The position numbers and the translations under genes were made by a program. A DNA stretch of 64,000 nucleotides from JBAYSY01 sp041675885 (GTDB lineage Bacteria > Pseudomonadota > Alphaproteobacteria > Rhodobacterales > Rhodobacteraceae): assembly GCA_041675885.1 (NCBI GenBank), contig JBAYSY010000008.1, forward strand, positions 1 through 64,000, given 5' to 3'. Of the stretch, positions 1 to 8,656 are shown piece by piece (the stretch's first letter is position 1; each line of letters opens with the position of its first letter). Below the pieces are notes generated by a model that was not told the DNA's origin, made no database searches, and saw nothing but the letters and a program-made list of their open reading frames with translations.

Positions 1-61
1 AAACCGCCAGATCACCACCGTTGCAGCGGCCCCCCGCGATCGGCCGCTGCCCTCTGTTGTA
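1..61. repeat. Dispersed palindromic repeat, copy R1 (cut by window edge)
   Basis: This stretch closely matches the segment at about 57,055-57,118: a shared 'CCGCCAGA/CTGCCAGA' lead, a GC-rich palindromic core built on GCAGCGGC...GGCCGCTGC, and the tail CCCTCTGTTGT. It lies upstream of deoD and is probably part of a longer copy that begins outside the window. Confidence 0.7.
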
Positions 62-134
62 ACCGAAACCGCCCCCTTGCCGCCCCTTGCCGCCCCGCAT
101 TAGGCTGCGCCGCAACCAGCAGGAGGAACGGGGC

Positions 135-839
135 ATGAGTATCCACATCGGCGCGGCACCCGGCGAGATCGCGCCCACCGTGCTGATGCCGGGCGATCCC
201 TACCGGGCGCGCTGGGCGGCGCAGACCTTTCTCGACAAGCCGAAGCTGGTGAACGAGGTGCGCGGGATGCTGGGCTACACCGGCACGTGGCGCGGCCATC
301 CGGTGACGATCCACGGCAGCGGCATGGGGATGCCGTCGCTGTCGATCTACGCCAACGAACTGATCCGCGACCATGGCGCCGAGGTGCTGATCCGCATCGG
401 CTCGGCCGGGGCGATGCAACCCCGTGTCGCCCTGCGCGACATCGTGCTGGCGATGACCGCGACCACGCTCTCCACCCCCTCGCGCGGCATGTTCCGCGAG
501 ATGAACTTCGCCCCCTGCGCCGATTTCGCCCTGCTGCGCGCGGCGTGGGAGGCGGCGGCGCGCAAGGGGGTGACGGCGCATGCGGGGGGGATCTATTCCT
601 CGGACGTGTTCTACGACGAGCGCCCCGACCTGAACGAGCAGATGACCCGCCACGGCATCCTTGCCGTCGAGATGGAGGCGGCGGAGCTTTACACCCTGGC
701 CGCGCGCCATGGGCGGCGGGCGCTGGCGGTGCTTACGGTTTCCGACCACCTGCTGACCGGCGACCACCTGCCTTCGGAAGAACGCGAGCAGGGGTTCGCC
801 GCCATGGTCGAGATCGCGCTGGAGGCCGCCTTCGCCTGA
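135..839 (+). CDS. deoD: Purine nucleoside phosphorylase, DeoD type
   Basis: Phosphorolysis of purine (deoxy)nucleosides to free base and (deoxy)ribose 1-phosphate, in the cytoplasm. The 234-residue protein is close to the usual 235-240 of the hexameric bacterial family. It has the N-terminal phosphate-site segment MPGDPYRA (18-25), the nucleoside-binding EMEAAEL (179-185, with Glu181) and the catalytic pair Asp204 (in SDH) and Arg217, all at the same numbers as in the E. coli enzyme. The ATG at 135 was chosen because AGGAGG stands nine bases before it; the open frame extends further upstream without a comparable signal. The deoxyribose-phosphate aldolase gene lies 2 kb downstream on the same strand, which fits deoxynucleoside salvage. 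Confidence 0.95.
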   Translation: MSIHIGAAPGEIAPTVLMPGDPYRARWAAQTFLDKPKLVNEVRGMLGYTGTWRGHPVTIHGSGMGMPSLSIYANELIRDHGAEVLIRIGSAGAMQPRVALRDIVLAMTATTLSTPSRGMFREMNFAPCADFALLRAAWEAAARKGVTAHAGGIYSSDVFYDERPDLNEQMTRHGILAVEMEAAELYTLAARHGRRALAVLTVSDHLLTGDHLPSEEREQGFAAMVEIALEAAFA

Positions 840-918
840 CCCCGGCCGTCTCCGGGGTTGACGCTGCCGGACCCCTGCGCTTCTCTGCGCCCCGGACAGC
901 GCGGACAGGAGAAATAGC

Positions 919-1905
919 ATGGAAAAACGTCGGCTTGGCGCGGGCGGGCCGATGGTCTCGGCCATCGGCCTCGGGTGCATGAGCTTCGGGGGGATCTACG
1001 GGCCGACCGACGAGGAAACTTCGCTGCGCTGCCTTGACGCCGCATATGGGCGGGGCGTGGATTTCTTCGACACCGCCAATATCTACGGCATGGGCGTGTC
1101 GGAAGCCGTGCTGGGCAAATGGCTGGCAAGCCGCCGCCCCGAGGGGGTGACCCTGGCCAGCAAATGCGGCATCGTTCCCGGCCCGCCGCGCCGCTACGAC
1201 AATTCCGGGGCGCATATCCGCGCCGAACTCGAAGCCTCGCTGCGCAGGCTGGGGCGCGATCATGTCGAACTCTACTATATCCACCGCCGCCAGCAGGAGA
1301 TTCCGGTCGAGGACGTCGCGGGCACGCTGTCGCGCCTGATCGAGGAAGGCAAGATCGGCGGCTACGGCCTGTCGGAGGTCGCGCCCGCGACCCTGCGCCG
1401 GGCCCATGCGGTGCATCCCTGTCGCGCGGTCCAGAACGAATATTCGCTCTGGACCCGGCTGCCGGAGCTTGGGCTGCTGCGCGTCTGCACCGAACTGGGG
1501 GTGGGGTTCGTCGCCTTCTCGCCGCTTGGCCGGGGGATGTTCGGCGACCACCCGCCCCGTCCCGAAACCTTTCCGAAGGGCGATTTCCGCCGGGTAACCC
1601 CCCGTTTCATGGAGCCGAACTTCAGCGCCAATGTCGCCGCGACCGAGGGTTTCCGCGCCTTTGCCCGCGAAAGGGGCTGGAGCGTTCCGGCGCTGGCCAT
1701 GGCCTGGGTGCTGGCGCGCGGGCCCGACGTCATCCCGATCCCCGGCACCCGCAGCGCCGGGAACCTCATGGGCTGGATCGACGCGGGCGATATCCGGCTC
1801 GGCGAGGCGGAGATGGCCGAAATCGAACGCCTGCTGCCTGCGGGCTTTGCCTGGGGCGACCGCTATTCCGACGCGCAGGCAAGCGGGCCGGAGCGGTATT
1901 GCTGA
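919..1905 (+). CDS. Aldo/keto reductase
   Basis: NAD(P)H-dependent oxidoreductase of the AKR superfamily; the substrate cannot be read from sequence. The 328-residue protein carries the whole catalytic tetrad in its normal setting: Asp51 and Tyr56 in DTANIYG, Lys82 in ASKCG, and His122 in YIHR. A C-terminal IPGTRS segment fits the cofactor phosphate-binding loop. The ATG at 919 follows AGGAGA at good spacing. It sits between deoD and a DMT exporter, all on the plus strand with 80-130 bp gaps, so co-transcription is possible but not shown. The sequence resembles stress- or sugar-related AKRs with the 'LGLGCMSFGG' opening. Confidence 0.9.
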   Translation: MEKRRLGAGGPMVSAIGLGCMSFGGIYGPTDEETSLRCLDAAYGRGVDFFDTANIYGMGVSEAVLGKWLASRRPEGVTLASKCGIVPGPPRRYDNSGAHIRAELEASLRRLGRDHVELYYIHRRQQEIPVEDVAGTLSRLIEEGKIGGYGLSEVAPATLRRAHAVHPCRAVQNEYSLWTRLPELGLLRVCTELGVGFVAFSPLGRGMFGDHPPRPETFPKGDFRRVTPRFMEPNFSANVAATEGFRAFARERGWSVPALAMAWVLARGPDVIPIPGTRSAGNLMGWIDAGDIRLGEAEMAEIERLLPAGFAWGDRYSDAQASGPERYC

Positions 1906-2039
1906 CGCAGCGGGGCGGCTGATCCGCCCGTGATCGGTTGAGCCGTGCGTCTTCTCCCGCGGCTTTGCCCCCTTGCACCCGCTGGCGCGAAAGGGCCACA
2001 TCCGCCCGACCGGACCACCCGAAACCCGAGGACCCCACC

Positions 2040-2963
2040 ATGCGCCCGATGCGCGGCATCCTTCTCAAGATCGCCTCGGTGGTGGTGTTCATCGGGATGT
2101 TCTCGCTGGTCAAATACACCGCGCCGCGCATCCCGCCCGGCGAGGCGATCTTCTTCCGCTCGTTCTTCGCCATGCCGGTGATCGTGGTCTGGCTGTTGTC
2201 GCGGCGCGAGATGGCCGCCGGGCTGCGCACCGCCAACCCGCTGGGCCATCTCTGGCGCGGGGTGGTGGGGACGGTGGGGATGGGGCTTGTCTTCGCCGCG
2301 CTGGCGCTGCTGCCGCTGCCCGAGGCGACGGCGCTGGGCTATACCGCGCCCCTGCTGGTGGTGGTCTTCGCGGCGATGTTCCTGGGCGAGCAGGTGCGCG
2401 CCTTCCGCATCGCGGCGGTGATGCTGGGTTTCGTCGGTGTGCTGATCGTGCTGTCGCCGCGTCTGGGCGCCACCGCCGACGGTGCGCTGGGCTACCGCGA
2501 GGCGCTGGGGACCATGTTCGCGCTGGGCGGCGCGGTGTTCGCGGCGCTGGCGCAGGTCTTTATCCGCAAGCTGGTGCAGACCGAAAAGACCGCGGCCATC
2601 GTGTTCTATTTCTCGCTGACCGCGACGGTTCTGTCGCTTGCCACGCTGCCCTTCGGCTGGGTGATGCCGACGCCGACCGAGGCCGCGCTGCTGATCCTCG
2701 CCGGGCTTCTGGGCGGGGTCGGGCAGGTGCTGCTGACCTCAAGCTACCGCGAGGCCGACGCCTCGCTGATCGCGCCCTTCGAATACACCTCGATGCTGCT
2801 TGCGATCGGGATCGGCTATGCGGTGTTCGACGAGGTGCCGACCCTGACCATGCTTGCGGGTGCGGCGCTGGTGGTGACGGCGGGGCTGCTGATCATCTGG
2901 CGTGAACGCAAGCTGGGGATCGAGCGGGCAAGACAGCGCAGGGCGATGACACCGCAGGGTTGA
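2040..2963 (+). CDS. DMT-family (EamA) transporter
   Basis: Inner-membrane drug/metabolite transporter of the EamA family, usually exporting amino acids or other metabolites; the substrate here is unknown. The 307-residue protein has about ten hydrophobic segments arranged as two EamA repeats, with the characteristic PLPEATALGYTAPLLVVVFA segment in the first half and SLIAPFEYTSMLLAIGIGYAV in the second. The ATG at 2040 is the first in-frame start next to the predicted first membrane segment; the frame is open upstream to 1938 but that part is Pro/Arg-rich and unlike the family. A second EamA gene lies at 8,653. Confidence 0.88.
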   Translation: MRPMRGILLKIASVVVFIGMFSLVKYTAPRIPPGEAIFFRSFFAMPVIVVWLLSRREMAAGLRTANPLGHLWRGVVGTVGMGLVFAALALLPLPEATALGYTAPLLVVVFAAMFLGEQVRAFRIAAVMLGFVGVLIVLSPRLGATADGALGYREALGTMFALGGAVFAALAQVFIRKLVQTEKTAAIVFYFSLTATVLSLATLPFGWVMPTPTEAALLILAGLLGGVGQVLLTSSYREADASLIAPFEYTSMLLAIGIGYAVFDEVPTLTMLAGAALVVTAGLLIIWRERKLGIERARQRRAMTPQG

Positions 2964-3015
2964 GGCCAGCCCGCTTCCATGCCACCCTTGCCCCGACCGC
3001 AGCCGGAGGGACCGC

Positions 3016-4011
3016 TTGCAGACCGACCGCGCCACCGCCCCGCCCGGCACCGATTCGGCGCCGCTTGCCCGTGCGCGCAACCCGGGCATGGCGCTCGATC
3101 TCGACTGGATCGCCTCGGCGCAGGCCAACGCCCCGGCGATCGAACGCCGGGCGGCGACCCTGCCGGGGCGGCGCTCGGTCAAGCAGGACCATCAGGCGGC
3201 ATGGCTGTGCCGGGCGATCAGTCTGATCGACCTGACGACGCTTTCGGGCGACGATACCGAGGGCCGGGTCCGCCGCCTCTGCGCCAAGGCGCGCCAGCCG
3301 GTGCGGGCCGACCTGCTCGCCGCGCTGGGGATGGAGGGGCTGACGGTGGGTGCGGTCTGCGTCTATCACGACATGGTGGCGGCGGCCGTGCGGGCGTTGG
3401 AAGGGTCCGGCATCCCGGTCGCCGCCGTCTCCACCGGCTTCCCCGCCGGGCTTTCCCCCTTCCGCCTGCGCATCGCCGAGATCGGCGAGAGCGTGGCGGC
3501 GGGCGCGGCGGAGATCGACATCGTGATTTCCCGCCGCCATGTGCTGACCGGAAACTGGCAGGCGCTTTACGACGAAATGGCCGGGATGCGCGCCGCCTGC
3601 GGGGCGGCGCATGTCAAGGCGATCCTCGCGACCGGAGAGCTTGGGCCGTTGCGCAACGTCGCCCGCGCCTCGCTCGTGTGCATGATGGCGGGGGCGGATT
3701 TCATCAAGACCTCGACCGGGAAGGAGCCGGTGAACGCCACCCTGCCGGTGGGCCTGACCATGGTCCGGGCAATCCGCGATTACCGCGACCGGACGGGTTT
3801 TCACGTCGGGTTCAAGCCCGCGGGCGGGATCTCGAAGGCGAAGGACGCGCTGGTCTGGCTGACGCTGATGAAGGACGAGTTGGGTGGCGACTGGCTGCGG
3901 CCCGACCTGTTCCGCTTCGGCGCGTCGTCGCTGCTCGGGGATATCGAGCGGCAGTTGGAGCACCATGTGACCGGCGCCTGTTCCGCCGGTTACCGCCATG
4001 TGATGGGGTAG
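3016..4011 (+). CDS. deoC: Deoxyribose-phosphate aldolase
   Basis: Class I aldolase that cleaves 2-deoxy-D-ribose 5-phosphate to glyceraldehyde 3-phosphate and acetaldehyde. The Schiff-base lysine is Lys231 in DFIKTSTG; the second active-site lysine is Lys267 in GFKPAGG, and Asp168 lies in EIDIVISR. At 331 residues it is longer than the approximately 250-residue E. coli protein, with about 45 extra residues at the N terminus. The chosen start is TTG at 3016, six bases after GGAGGG; an ATG at 3088 would give a 307-residue protein. It ends three bases before the ALDH gene, so the acetaldehyde product would be handed to its neighbour. Confidence 0.93.
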   Translation: MQTDRATAPPGTDSAPLARARNPGMALDLDWIASAQANAPAIERRAATLPGRRSVKQDHQAAWLCRAISLIDLTTLSGDDTEGRVRRLCAKARQPVRADLLAALGMEGLTVGAVCVYHDMVAAAVRALEGSGIPVAAVSTGFPAGLSPFRLRIAEIGESVAAGAAEIDIVISRRHVLTGNWQALYDEMAGMRAACGAAHVKAILATGELGPLRNVARASLVCMMAGADFIKTSTGKEPVNATLPVGLTMVRAIRDYRDRTGFHVGFKPAGGISKAKDALVWLTLMKDELGGDWLRPDLFRFGASSLLGDIERQLEHHVTGACSAGYRHVMG

Positions 4012-4014
4012 GGC

Positions 4015-6342
4015 ATGAGTGTGCGGGATATCTTCGAGTCGATGGATTACGGCCCGGCGCCGGAATCGTCCGCCCCGGCGCTGGACTGGATCGCCGGGCA
4101 TGGCGGGCGGTTCGGGCATTGGATCGGCGGCGGTTTCACCGCGCCGGGGGAGGGGTTCGCGACGCGGAACCCGGCCACGGGCGCGGTGCTGGCCGAGGTT
4201 ACGCAGGGCACCGGGGCGGATGTGGCGAAGGCCGTGGCCGCCGCGCGCCGGGCCGCGTCGGGCTGGGCGCGGACCTCCGGCCATGCGCGGGCGCGCGTCC
4301 TCTATGCCCTTGCCCGGCTGGTGCAGAAACACGCGCGGCTGTTCGCGGTGCTGGAGACGCTCGACAACGGCAAGCCGATCCGCGAGAGCCGCGACATCGA
4401 CATCCCGCTGGTGGCGCGGCATTTCTACTATCACGCCGGGCTGGCGCAGCTCATGGCCGAGGAACTGCCCGGCATGGTGCCGCACGGCGTCTGCGGCGCG
4501 GTGATCCCGTGGAACTTTCCGCTTCTCATGCTGGCGTGGAAGGTCGCGCCCGCGCTGGCGGCCGGGAATAGCGTGGTGCTGAAGCCCGCCGAATACACCC
4601 CGCTGACCGCGCTCTTGTTCGCGGAACTGAGCCGCGAGGCCGGGCTGCCGAAGGGCGTGCTGAACGTGGTTACCGGCGACGGTGCCACCGGGGCGGCGCT
4701 GGTCGAAGCGGATGTGGACAAGATCGCCTTCACCGGCTCCACCGGGGTCGGCCGGGCGATCCGCCGGGCAACGGCGGGCAGCGGCAAGGCGCTGACGCTG
4801 GAATTGGGTGGCAAGTCGCCCTGTATCGTGTTCGAGGACGCCGATCTCGACGCGGCCGTCGAGGGGCTGGTGGATGCGATCTGGCTCAACGCCGGGCAGG
4901 TCTGCTGCGCGGGCTCGCGCCTCTTGGTGCAGGAGGGGATCGCGCCTGCGTTCCACGACCGGCTCAAGCGGCGGATGGACGGGCTGCGGATCGGCGATCC
5001 CCTGGACAAATGCATCGACATGGGCGCGGTGGTGGATCCGGTGCAGCTTGCGGCGATCCGCGCCAAGGTGGACGGCTGCGAGGGTGGCGAGGTCTACCGC
5101 GCCGCGACCCACCTGCCCGAGGGCTGCTTCTACCCGCCGACGCTGATCACCGGGCTTTCCCCGGCCTCGCCCTTGATGCAGGAGGAAATCTTCGGCCCGG
5201 TCCTCGTCTCCACCACCTTCCGCACCCCCGCCGAGGCGGTGGAGATCGCCAACAACAGCCGCTACGGGCTGGCGGCGACGGTCTGGACCGAGAACATCAA
5301 CCGCGCGCTCGACATCGCGCCCAGGCTGCGGGCCGGGGTGGTCTGGATCAACGCCACCAACCTGTTCGACGCGGCCGCAGGCTTCGGCGGGGTGCGCGAG
5401 TCGGGCTTCGGCCGCGAAGGCGGGTGGGAGGGGCTGCTCGCCTACCTCAAACCCGCCGGAAAACCGCGCTTCGTGAAATCCATCGCCCCGGTGGCGGCGC
5501 CGAAGGCGGCGGTGGTGGCGGGGATCGACCGCACCGCGAAACTTTACATCGGCGGCAGGCAGGTCCGGCCCGATGGCGGCCAGTCGCGTGCGGTCTGGTC
5601 GGCAAAGGGCAAGCTGCTGGGCCACGCCGGGGTCGGTGGTCGCAAGGACATCCGCAACGCGGTCGAGGCCGCCCATGCCGCCAGGGGCTGGGAGAAGCAG
5701 ACCGCGCACGGCCGGGCGCAGGTGATCTATTACATCGCCGAGAACCTCGCGGCGCGGGCGGGAGAGTTCGCCGCCCGGCTTGCCGACCTGACCGGAAGGC
5801 CCGGCAAGGCCGAGGTCGAGGCCAGTATCGAACGCCTGTTCGCCGCCGCCGCCTGGGCCGACAAACTCGACGGCGCGGTGAAGCCCGTGCCGCTCAAGGG
5901 CCTCGCGCTGGCGGTGAACGAGCCGGTGGGCGTGATCGGTGTGATCTGCCCGGACGAGGCGCCGCTTCTGGCGCTGGTCACGCTGATGGCCCCGGCCATC
6001 GCCATGGGCAATACCTGCGTTCTGGTGCCCTCGCGCGCCTGGCCGCTGGCGGCGACCGATCTTTATCAGGTGCTCGACACCTCGGACCTGCCGGGCGGCG
6101 TGGTGAATATCGTCACCGGCCCCGGGCCGGAGCTGGGCCGCACACTGGCCGCGCATCTCGACGTGGATGCGGTCTGGTCCTTCGCCGGGCCGGAGCTGGC
6201 GGCGGAGGTGGAGCGCGAGGCGGCCGGGAACCTCAAGCGGACATGGGCGGGGCCGGTGCCCGACTGGTCCGCCCCCGACCTGCGCGCGGTGCTGCACCAC
6301 GCCACCGGGGTCAAGACGGTCTGGGTGCCTTACGGGGAATAG
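4015..6342 (+). CDS. Two-domain aldehyde dehydrogenase, ALDH16 type
   Basis: NAD(P)-dependent oxidation of an aldehyde, most simply the acetaldehyde made by the adjoining DeoC. The 775 residues split into a full ALDH domain (about 35-485) and a second, shorter ALDH-like domain (about 500-775). The first has LELGGKSP and the catalytic cysteine Cys297 in AGQVCCAGSR; the second keeps a Rossmann-like core (GVICPDEAPLLALV, VNIVTGPG) but has no catalytic cysteine segment. That layout is the hallmark of the ALDH16 family, known in bacteria including the related genus Loktanella (established knowledge). The gene starts three bases after deoC, so the two are almost certainly one transcript. The acetaldehyde role is inferred from context. 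Confidence 0.92.
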   Translation: MSVRDIFESMDYGPAPESSAPALDWIAGHGGRFGHWIGGGFTAPGEGFATRNPATGAVLAEVTQGTGADVAKAVAAARRAASGWARTSGHARARVLYALARLVQKHARLFAVLETLDNGKPIRESRDIDIPLVARHFYYHAGLAQLMAEELPGMVPHGVCGAVIPWNFPLLMLAWKVAPALAAGNSVVLKPAEYTPLTALLFAELSREAGLPKGVLNVVTGDGATGAALVEADVDKIAFTGSTGVGRAIRRATAGSGKALTLELGGKSPCIVFEDADLDAAVEGLVDAIWLNAGQVCCAGSRLLVQEGIAPAFHDRLKRRMDGLRIGDPLDKCIDMGAVVDPVQLAAIRAKVDGCEGGEVYRAATHLPEGCFYPPTLITGLSPASPLMQEEIFGPVLVSTTFRTPAEAVEIANNSRYGLAATVWTENINRALDIAPRLRAGVVWINATNLFDAAAGFGGVRESGFGREGGWEGLLAYLKPAGKPRFVKSIAPVAAPKAAVVAGIDRTAKLYIGGRQVRPDGGQSRAVWSAKGKLLGHAGVGGRKDIRNAVEAAHAARGWEKQTAHGRAQVIYYIAENLAARAGEFAARLADLTGRPGKAEVEASIERLFAAAAWADKLDGAVKPVPLKGLALAVNEPVGVIGVICPDEAPLLALVTLMAPAIAMGNTCVLVPSRAWPLAATDLYQVLDTSDLPGGVVNIVTGPGPELGRTLAAHLDVDAVWSFAGPELAAEVEREAAGNLKRTWAGPVPDWSAPDLRAVLHHATGVKTVWVPYGE

Positions 6343-6426
6343 CGGGACCAAGGTTGCAGCTCGTGGGTCTTGCATCCGGCCCGCCCCCGTGAAACGGTGC
6401 GGCCGACCGTCGCACCCGGACCCGAA

Positions 6427-7356
6427 ATGCTGCCGATCTTTCTGAAAACGCTGCCGTTCTTTGCGCTGATCGGGCTGGGTTACTGGGCCGGGCGGGTGCG
6501 GTTCTTTCCGCCCGAGGCAACGGCCTGGCTGACCAGGTTCGTGTTCTACTTCGCGCTTTCGGCGATGCTGTTCCGCTTTGCCGCCAATCTTTCGGTGGCC
6601 GAGATCTTCGATATCCGTTTCGCCGCCGCCTATCTGACCGGCTGTTTCGCCGTCTATGGCCTTGCGCTGGCGGTGGCCTTTGCCCGGCGGCTGCCGGTCG
6701 AGGAAGCGGCGGTCGAGGCGCAGATCGCGGTGATCGGCAATACGGGTTTCCTCGGCGTGCCGATGCTGGTGGTGCTGCTGGGCCCGGCGGCGGTAGGGCC
6801 GGTGATGATGGTGCTTGGCCTCGACATGATCGTGTTTTCCAGCATCATCACCATCGTCATGACCGCAAGCCGGGGCGGCGGGCTGCGCTGGCGTCTGGCC
6901 GGGGTGCTGGCCAGGGGGCTGCTGGCGAACCCGATGATTGCCTCGATGCTTGCCGGTCTGGCATGGGGCGCGACCGGCTTCGCGCTGCCCGGCCCGGTCG
7001 ATGAGTTCCTGTCGATCCTCGGCGCCGCCGCCACGCCGGGCGCTCTCTTTGCCATCGGCGCCTCGCTTGCCGTCAGTTCGGCCGAGCGTATGGCGGTGGC
7101 AAGCTGGCTGTCGTTCTGCAAGCTGGTGCTGCATCCGGCGGCGGTCGCGGTCTCGGCGCTCTGGCTGTTCGGGGTCGAGCCTTTCGCCGCCGGGGTGATG
7201 ATCGCCGCGGCGGCCCTTCCCGTCGCCGGGAATGTCTATATCCTTGCCGCACATTACGGGGTGGCGCCGCAACGGGTGTCGGCCTCGATTCTGGTCTCGA
7301 CCGTGGCGAGCATCGTCACCGTCACCGCGGTGATCGCCTGGGTGACGGGCTTCTGA
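6427..7356 (+). CDS. AEC-family (auxin efflux carrier-like) transporter
   Basis: Polytopic inner-membrane carrier of the AEC (bile/auxin carrier) group; bacterial members often move organic acids such as malonate or malate, but the substrate here is unknown. The 309-residue protein has about ten hydrophobic segments in two sets of five, with family-like segments GNTGFLGVPMLVVLLG near residue 105 and the C-terminal PVAGNVYILAAHYG. The ATG at 6,427 immediately precedes the first membrane helix; the open frame continues 19 codons upstream without a good ribosome site. It sits 85 bp after the ALDH gene and 25 bp before the S-formylglutathione hydrolase gene. Confidence 0.87.
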   Translation: MLPIFLKTLPFFALIGLGYWAGRVRFFPPEATAWLTRFVFYFALSAMLFRFAANLSVAEIFDIRFAAAYLTGCFAVYGLALAVAFARRLPVEEAAVEAQIAVIGNTGFLGVPMLVVLLGPAAVGPVMMVLGLDMIVFSSIITIVMTASRGGGLRWRLAGVLARGLLANPMIASMLAGLAWGATGFALPGPVDEFLSILGAAATPGALFAIGASLAVSSAERMAVASWLSFCKLVLHPAAVAVSALWLFGVEPFAAGVMIAAAALPVAGNVYILAAHYGVAPQRVSASILVSTVASIVTVTAVIAWVTGF

Positions 7357-7380
7357 CGGGCAACATAAGGAGAAACGCCG

Positions 7381-8211
7381 ATGAAAACCCTATCCGAAAA
7401 CCGGGCCTTCGGCGGTGTGCAGGGGGTCTATGCTCACGCCTCGGCGGCGACGGGCTGCGAGATGACCTTCGGCCTCTTTCTGCCCGAGGCGGCCGAGCAC
7501 GAGGCGGTGCCGCTGATCTGGTATCTTTCCGGCCTGACCTGCACCCACGAGAACGCGATGGTGAAGGCGGGCGCGCAGAAATGGGCGGCCGAGGCGGGCG
7601 TGGCGCTGGTGTTCCCCGACACCTCGCCGCGCGGCGAGGGGGTGGCGGACGACGCGGCCTACGACCTCGGGCAGGGGGCGGGATTCTACGTGAACGCGAC
7701 CGAGGCGCCATGGGCGCCGCATTTCCGCATGTGGGACTATGTGACCGACGAACTGCCGCGGCTTCTGTTCAACGCCTTCCCGCTGGCCGAGGACTTGCAG
7801 GCGATCACCGGCCATTCCATGGGCGGCCACGGCGCGCTGACCATCGCCATGAGCTTTCCGGGCCGGTTCCGCTCGGTCTCGGCCTTCGCGCCGATCGCGC
7901 ATCCCACCGCGTCCGACTGGGGCCGCAAGCAGTTCGCCGCCTATCTGGGCGGGGACGAGGCGAAATGGGCCGCGCATGACGCCACGCTCTTGATGCGCCG
8001 CCGGGGCTTCGACGGGCCGATCCTGATCGACCAGGGGGCGTCGGACCAGTTCCTCGACCTGCTCAGGCCCGAGGCGCTGGCCGAGGCCATGGCGGCCTCC
8101 CGCCAGCACGGCGCGTTCCGGATGCAGAAGGGCTATGACCACAGCTATTTCTTCGTCTCGACCTTCATGGAACAGCATATCGCCTTCCACGCGGACGCGC
8201 TCGATGGCTGA
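7381..8211 (+). CDS. fghA: S-formylglutathione hydrolase
   Basis: Esterase-D-type hydrolase that splits S-formylglutathione to formate and glutathione, the second step of glutathione-dependent formaldehyde oxidation. The 276-residue protein has the nucleophile Ser146 in GHSMGGHGA, Asp222 in GASDQFL and His254 in GYDHSYFF, plus the family-typical WYLSGLTCTHEN near residue 50. AGGAGA precedes the ATG. No formaldehyde dehydrogenase gene is near, so the partner must be encoded elsewhere. The stop codon overlaps the start of the next gene by 8 bp, indicating translational coupling. Confidence 0.93.
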   Translation: MKTLSENRAFGGVQGVYAHASAATGCEMTFGLFLPEAAEHEAVPLIWYLSGLTCTHENAMVKAGAQKWAAEAGVALVFPDTSPRGEGVADDAAYDLGQGAGFYVNATEAPWAPHFRMWDYVTDELPRLLFNAFPLAEDLQAITGHSMGGHGALTIAMSFPGRFRSVSAFAPIAHPTASDWGRKQFAAYLGGDEAKWAAHDATLLMRRRGFDGPILIDQGASDQFLDLLRPEALAEAMAASRQHGAFRMQKGYDHSYFFVSTFMEQHIAFHADALDG

Positions 8212-8656
8212 CCGCGCGCTCTATGTCGATGCCGATGCCTGCCCGGTGAAGGCCGAGGCGGCACGGGTGGCGGCACGGCATGGGGTGGCGGTCTATATGG
8301 TGTCGAACGGCGGGCTGCGGCCCTCGGCCAATCCGCTGGTGCGGATGGTCTTCGTCCCCGACGGCGCGGACGAGGCCGACAAGTGGATCGCCGACCGCGC
8401 CGGGCCGGGCGACGTGGTGGTGACGGGGGACATCCCGCTTGCGGCGAAATGCGTGGCGGCGGGGGCCGTGGTGCTCAAGCACAACGGCGAGGTGCTGACC
8501 GAGCGCAATGTCAACGAGGCGCTGGCGATGCGCGACCTGATGGCCGACCTGCGCGCGGCCGATCCGTTCCGGCAAGGGGGCGGCAAGGGGTTCACGAAAG
8601 CCGACCGCTCGCGCTTTCTCGACGCACTCGACAGGGCGCTGCGGGGGCGGGCATGA
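8204..8656 (+). CDS. YaiI/YqxD family protein (DUF188)
   Basis: Conserved bacterial protein of unknown biochemical role, 150 residues. It shows the family signatures YVDADACPVK at residues 7-16, a VPDGADEADKWI segment, and VVTGDIPLAAKCV followed by a hydrophobic strand and LKHNGE. The Asp-rich pattern is PIN-like, so a nuclease function has been suggested for the family, but that is inference. The ATG at 8,204 lies within the end of the hydrolase gene (8-bp overlap), and its own stop overlaps the next start, so it sits in the middle of a coupled three-gene run. Confidence 0.9.
   Translation: MADRALYVDADACPVKAEAARVAARHGVAVYMVSNGGLRPSANPLVRMVFVPDGADEADKWIADRAGPGDVVVTGDIPLAAKCVAAGAVVLKHNGEVLTERNVNEALAMRDLMADLRAADPFRQGGGKGFTKADRSRFLDALDRALRGRA

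Noticed and set aside
840..857. Rho-independent terminator after deoD (CCCCGG...CCGGGG)
   Set aside because: The stem is only six pairs and no T-run follows.
858..886. Promoter TTGACG-N17-TTCTCT before the aldo/keto reductase
   Set aside because: The -10 element matches the consensus poorly and the operon could be read from deoD.
2893..7272. A very long open frame (about 1,460 codons) on the minus strand across deoC, the ALDH gene and the AEC gene
   Set aside because: It is rich in Arg, Pro, Gly and His, the pattern of antisense reading in high-GC DNA, and it covers three convincing plus-strand genes.
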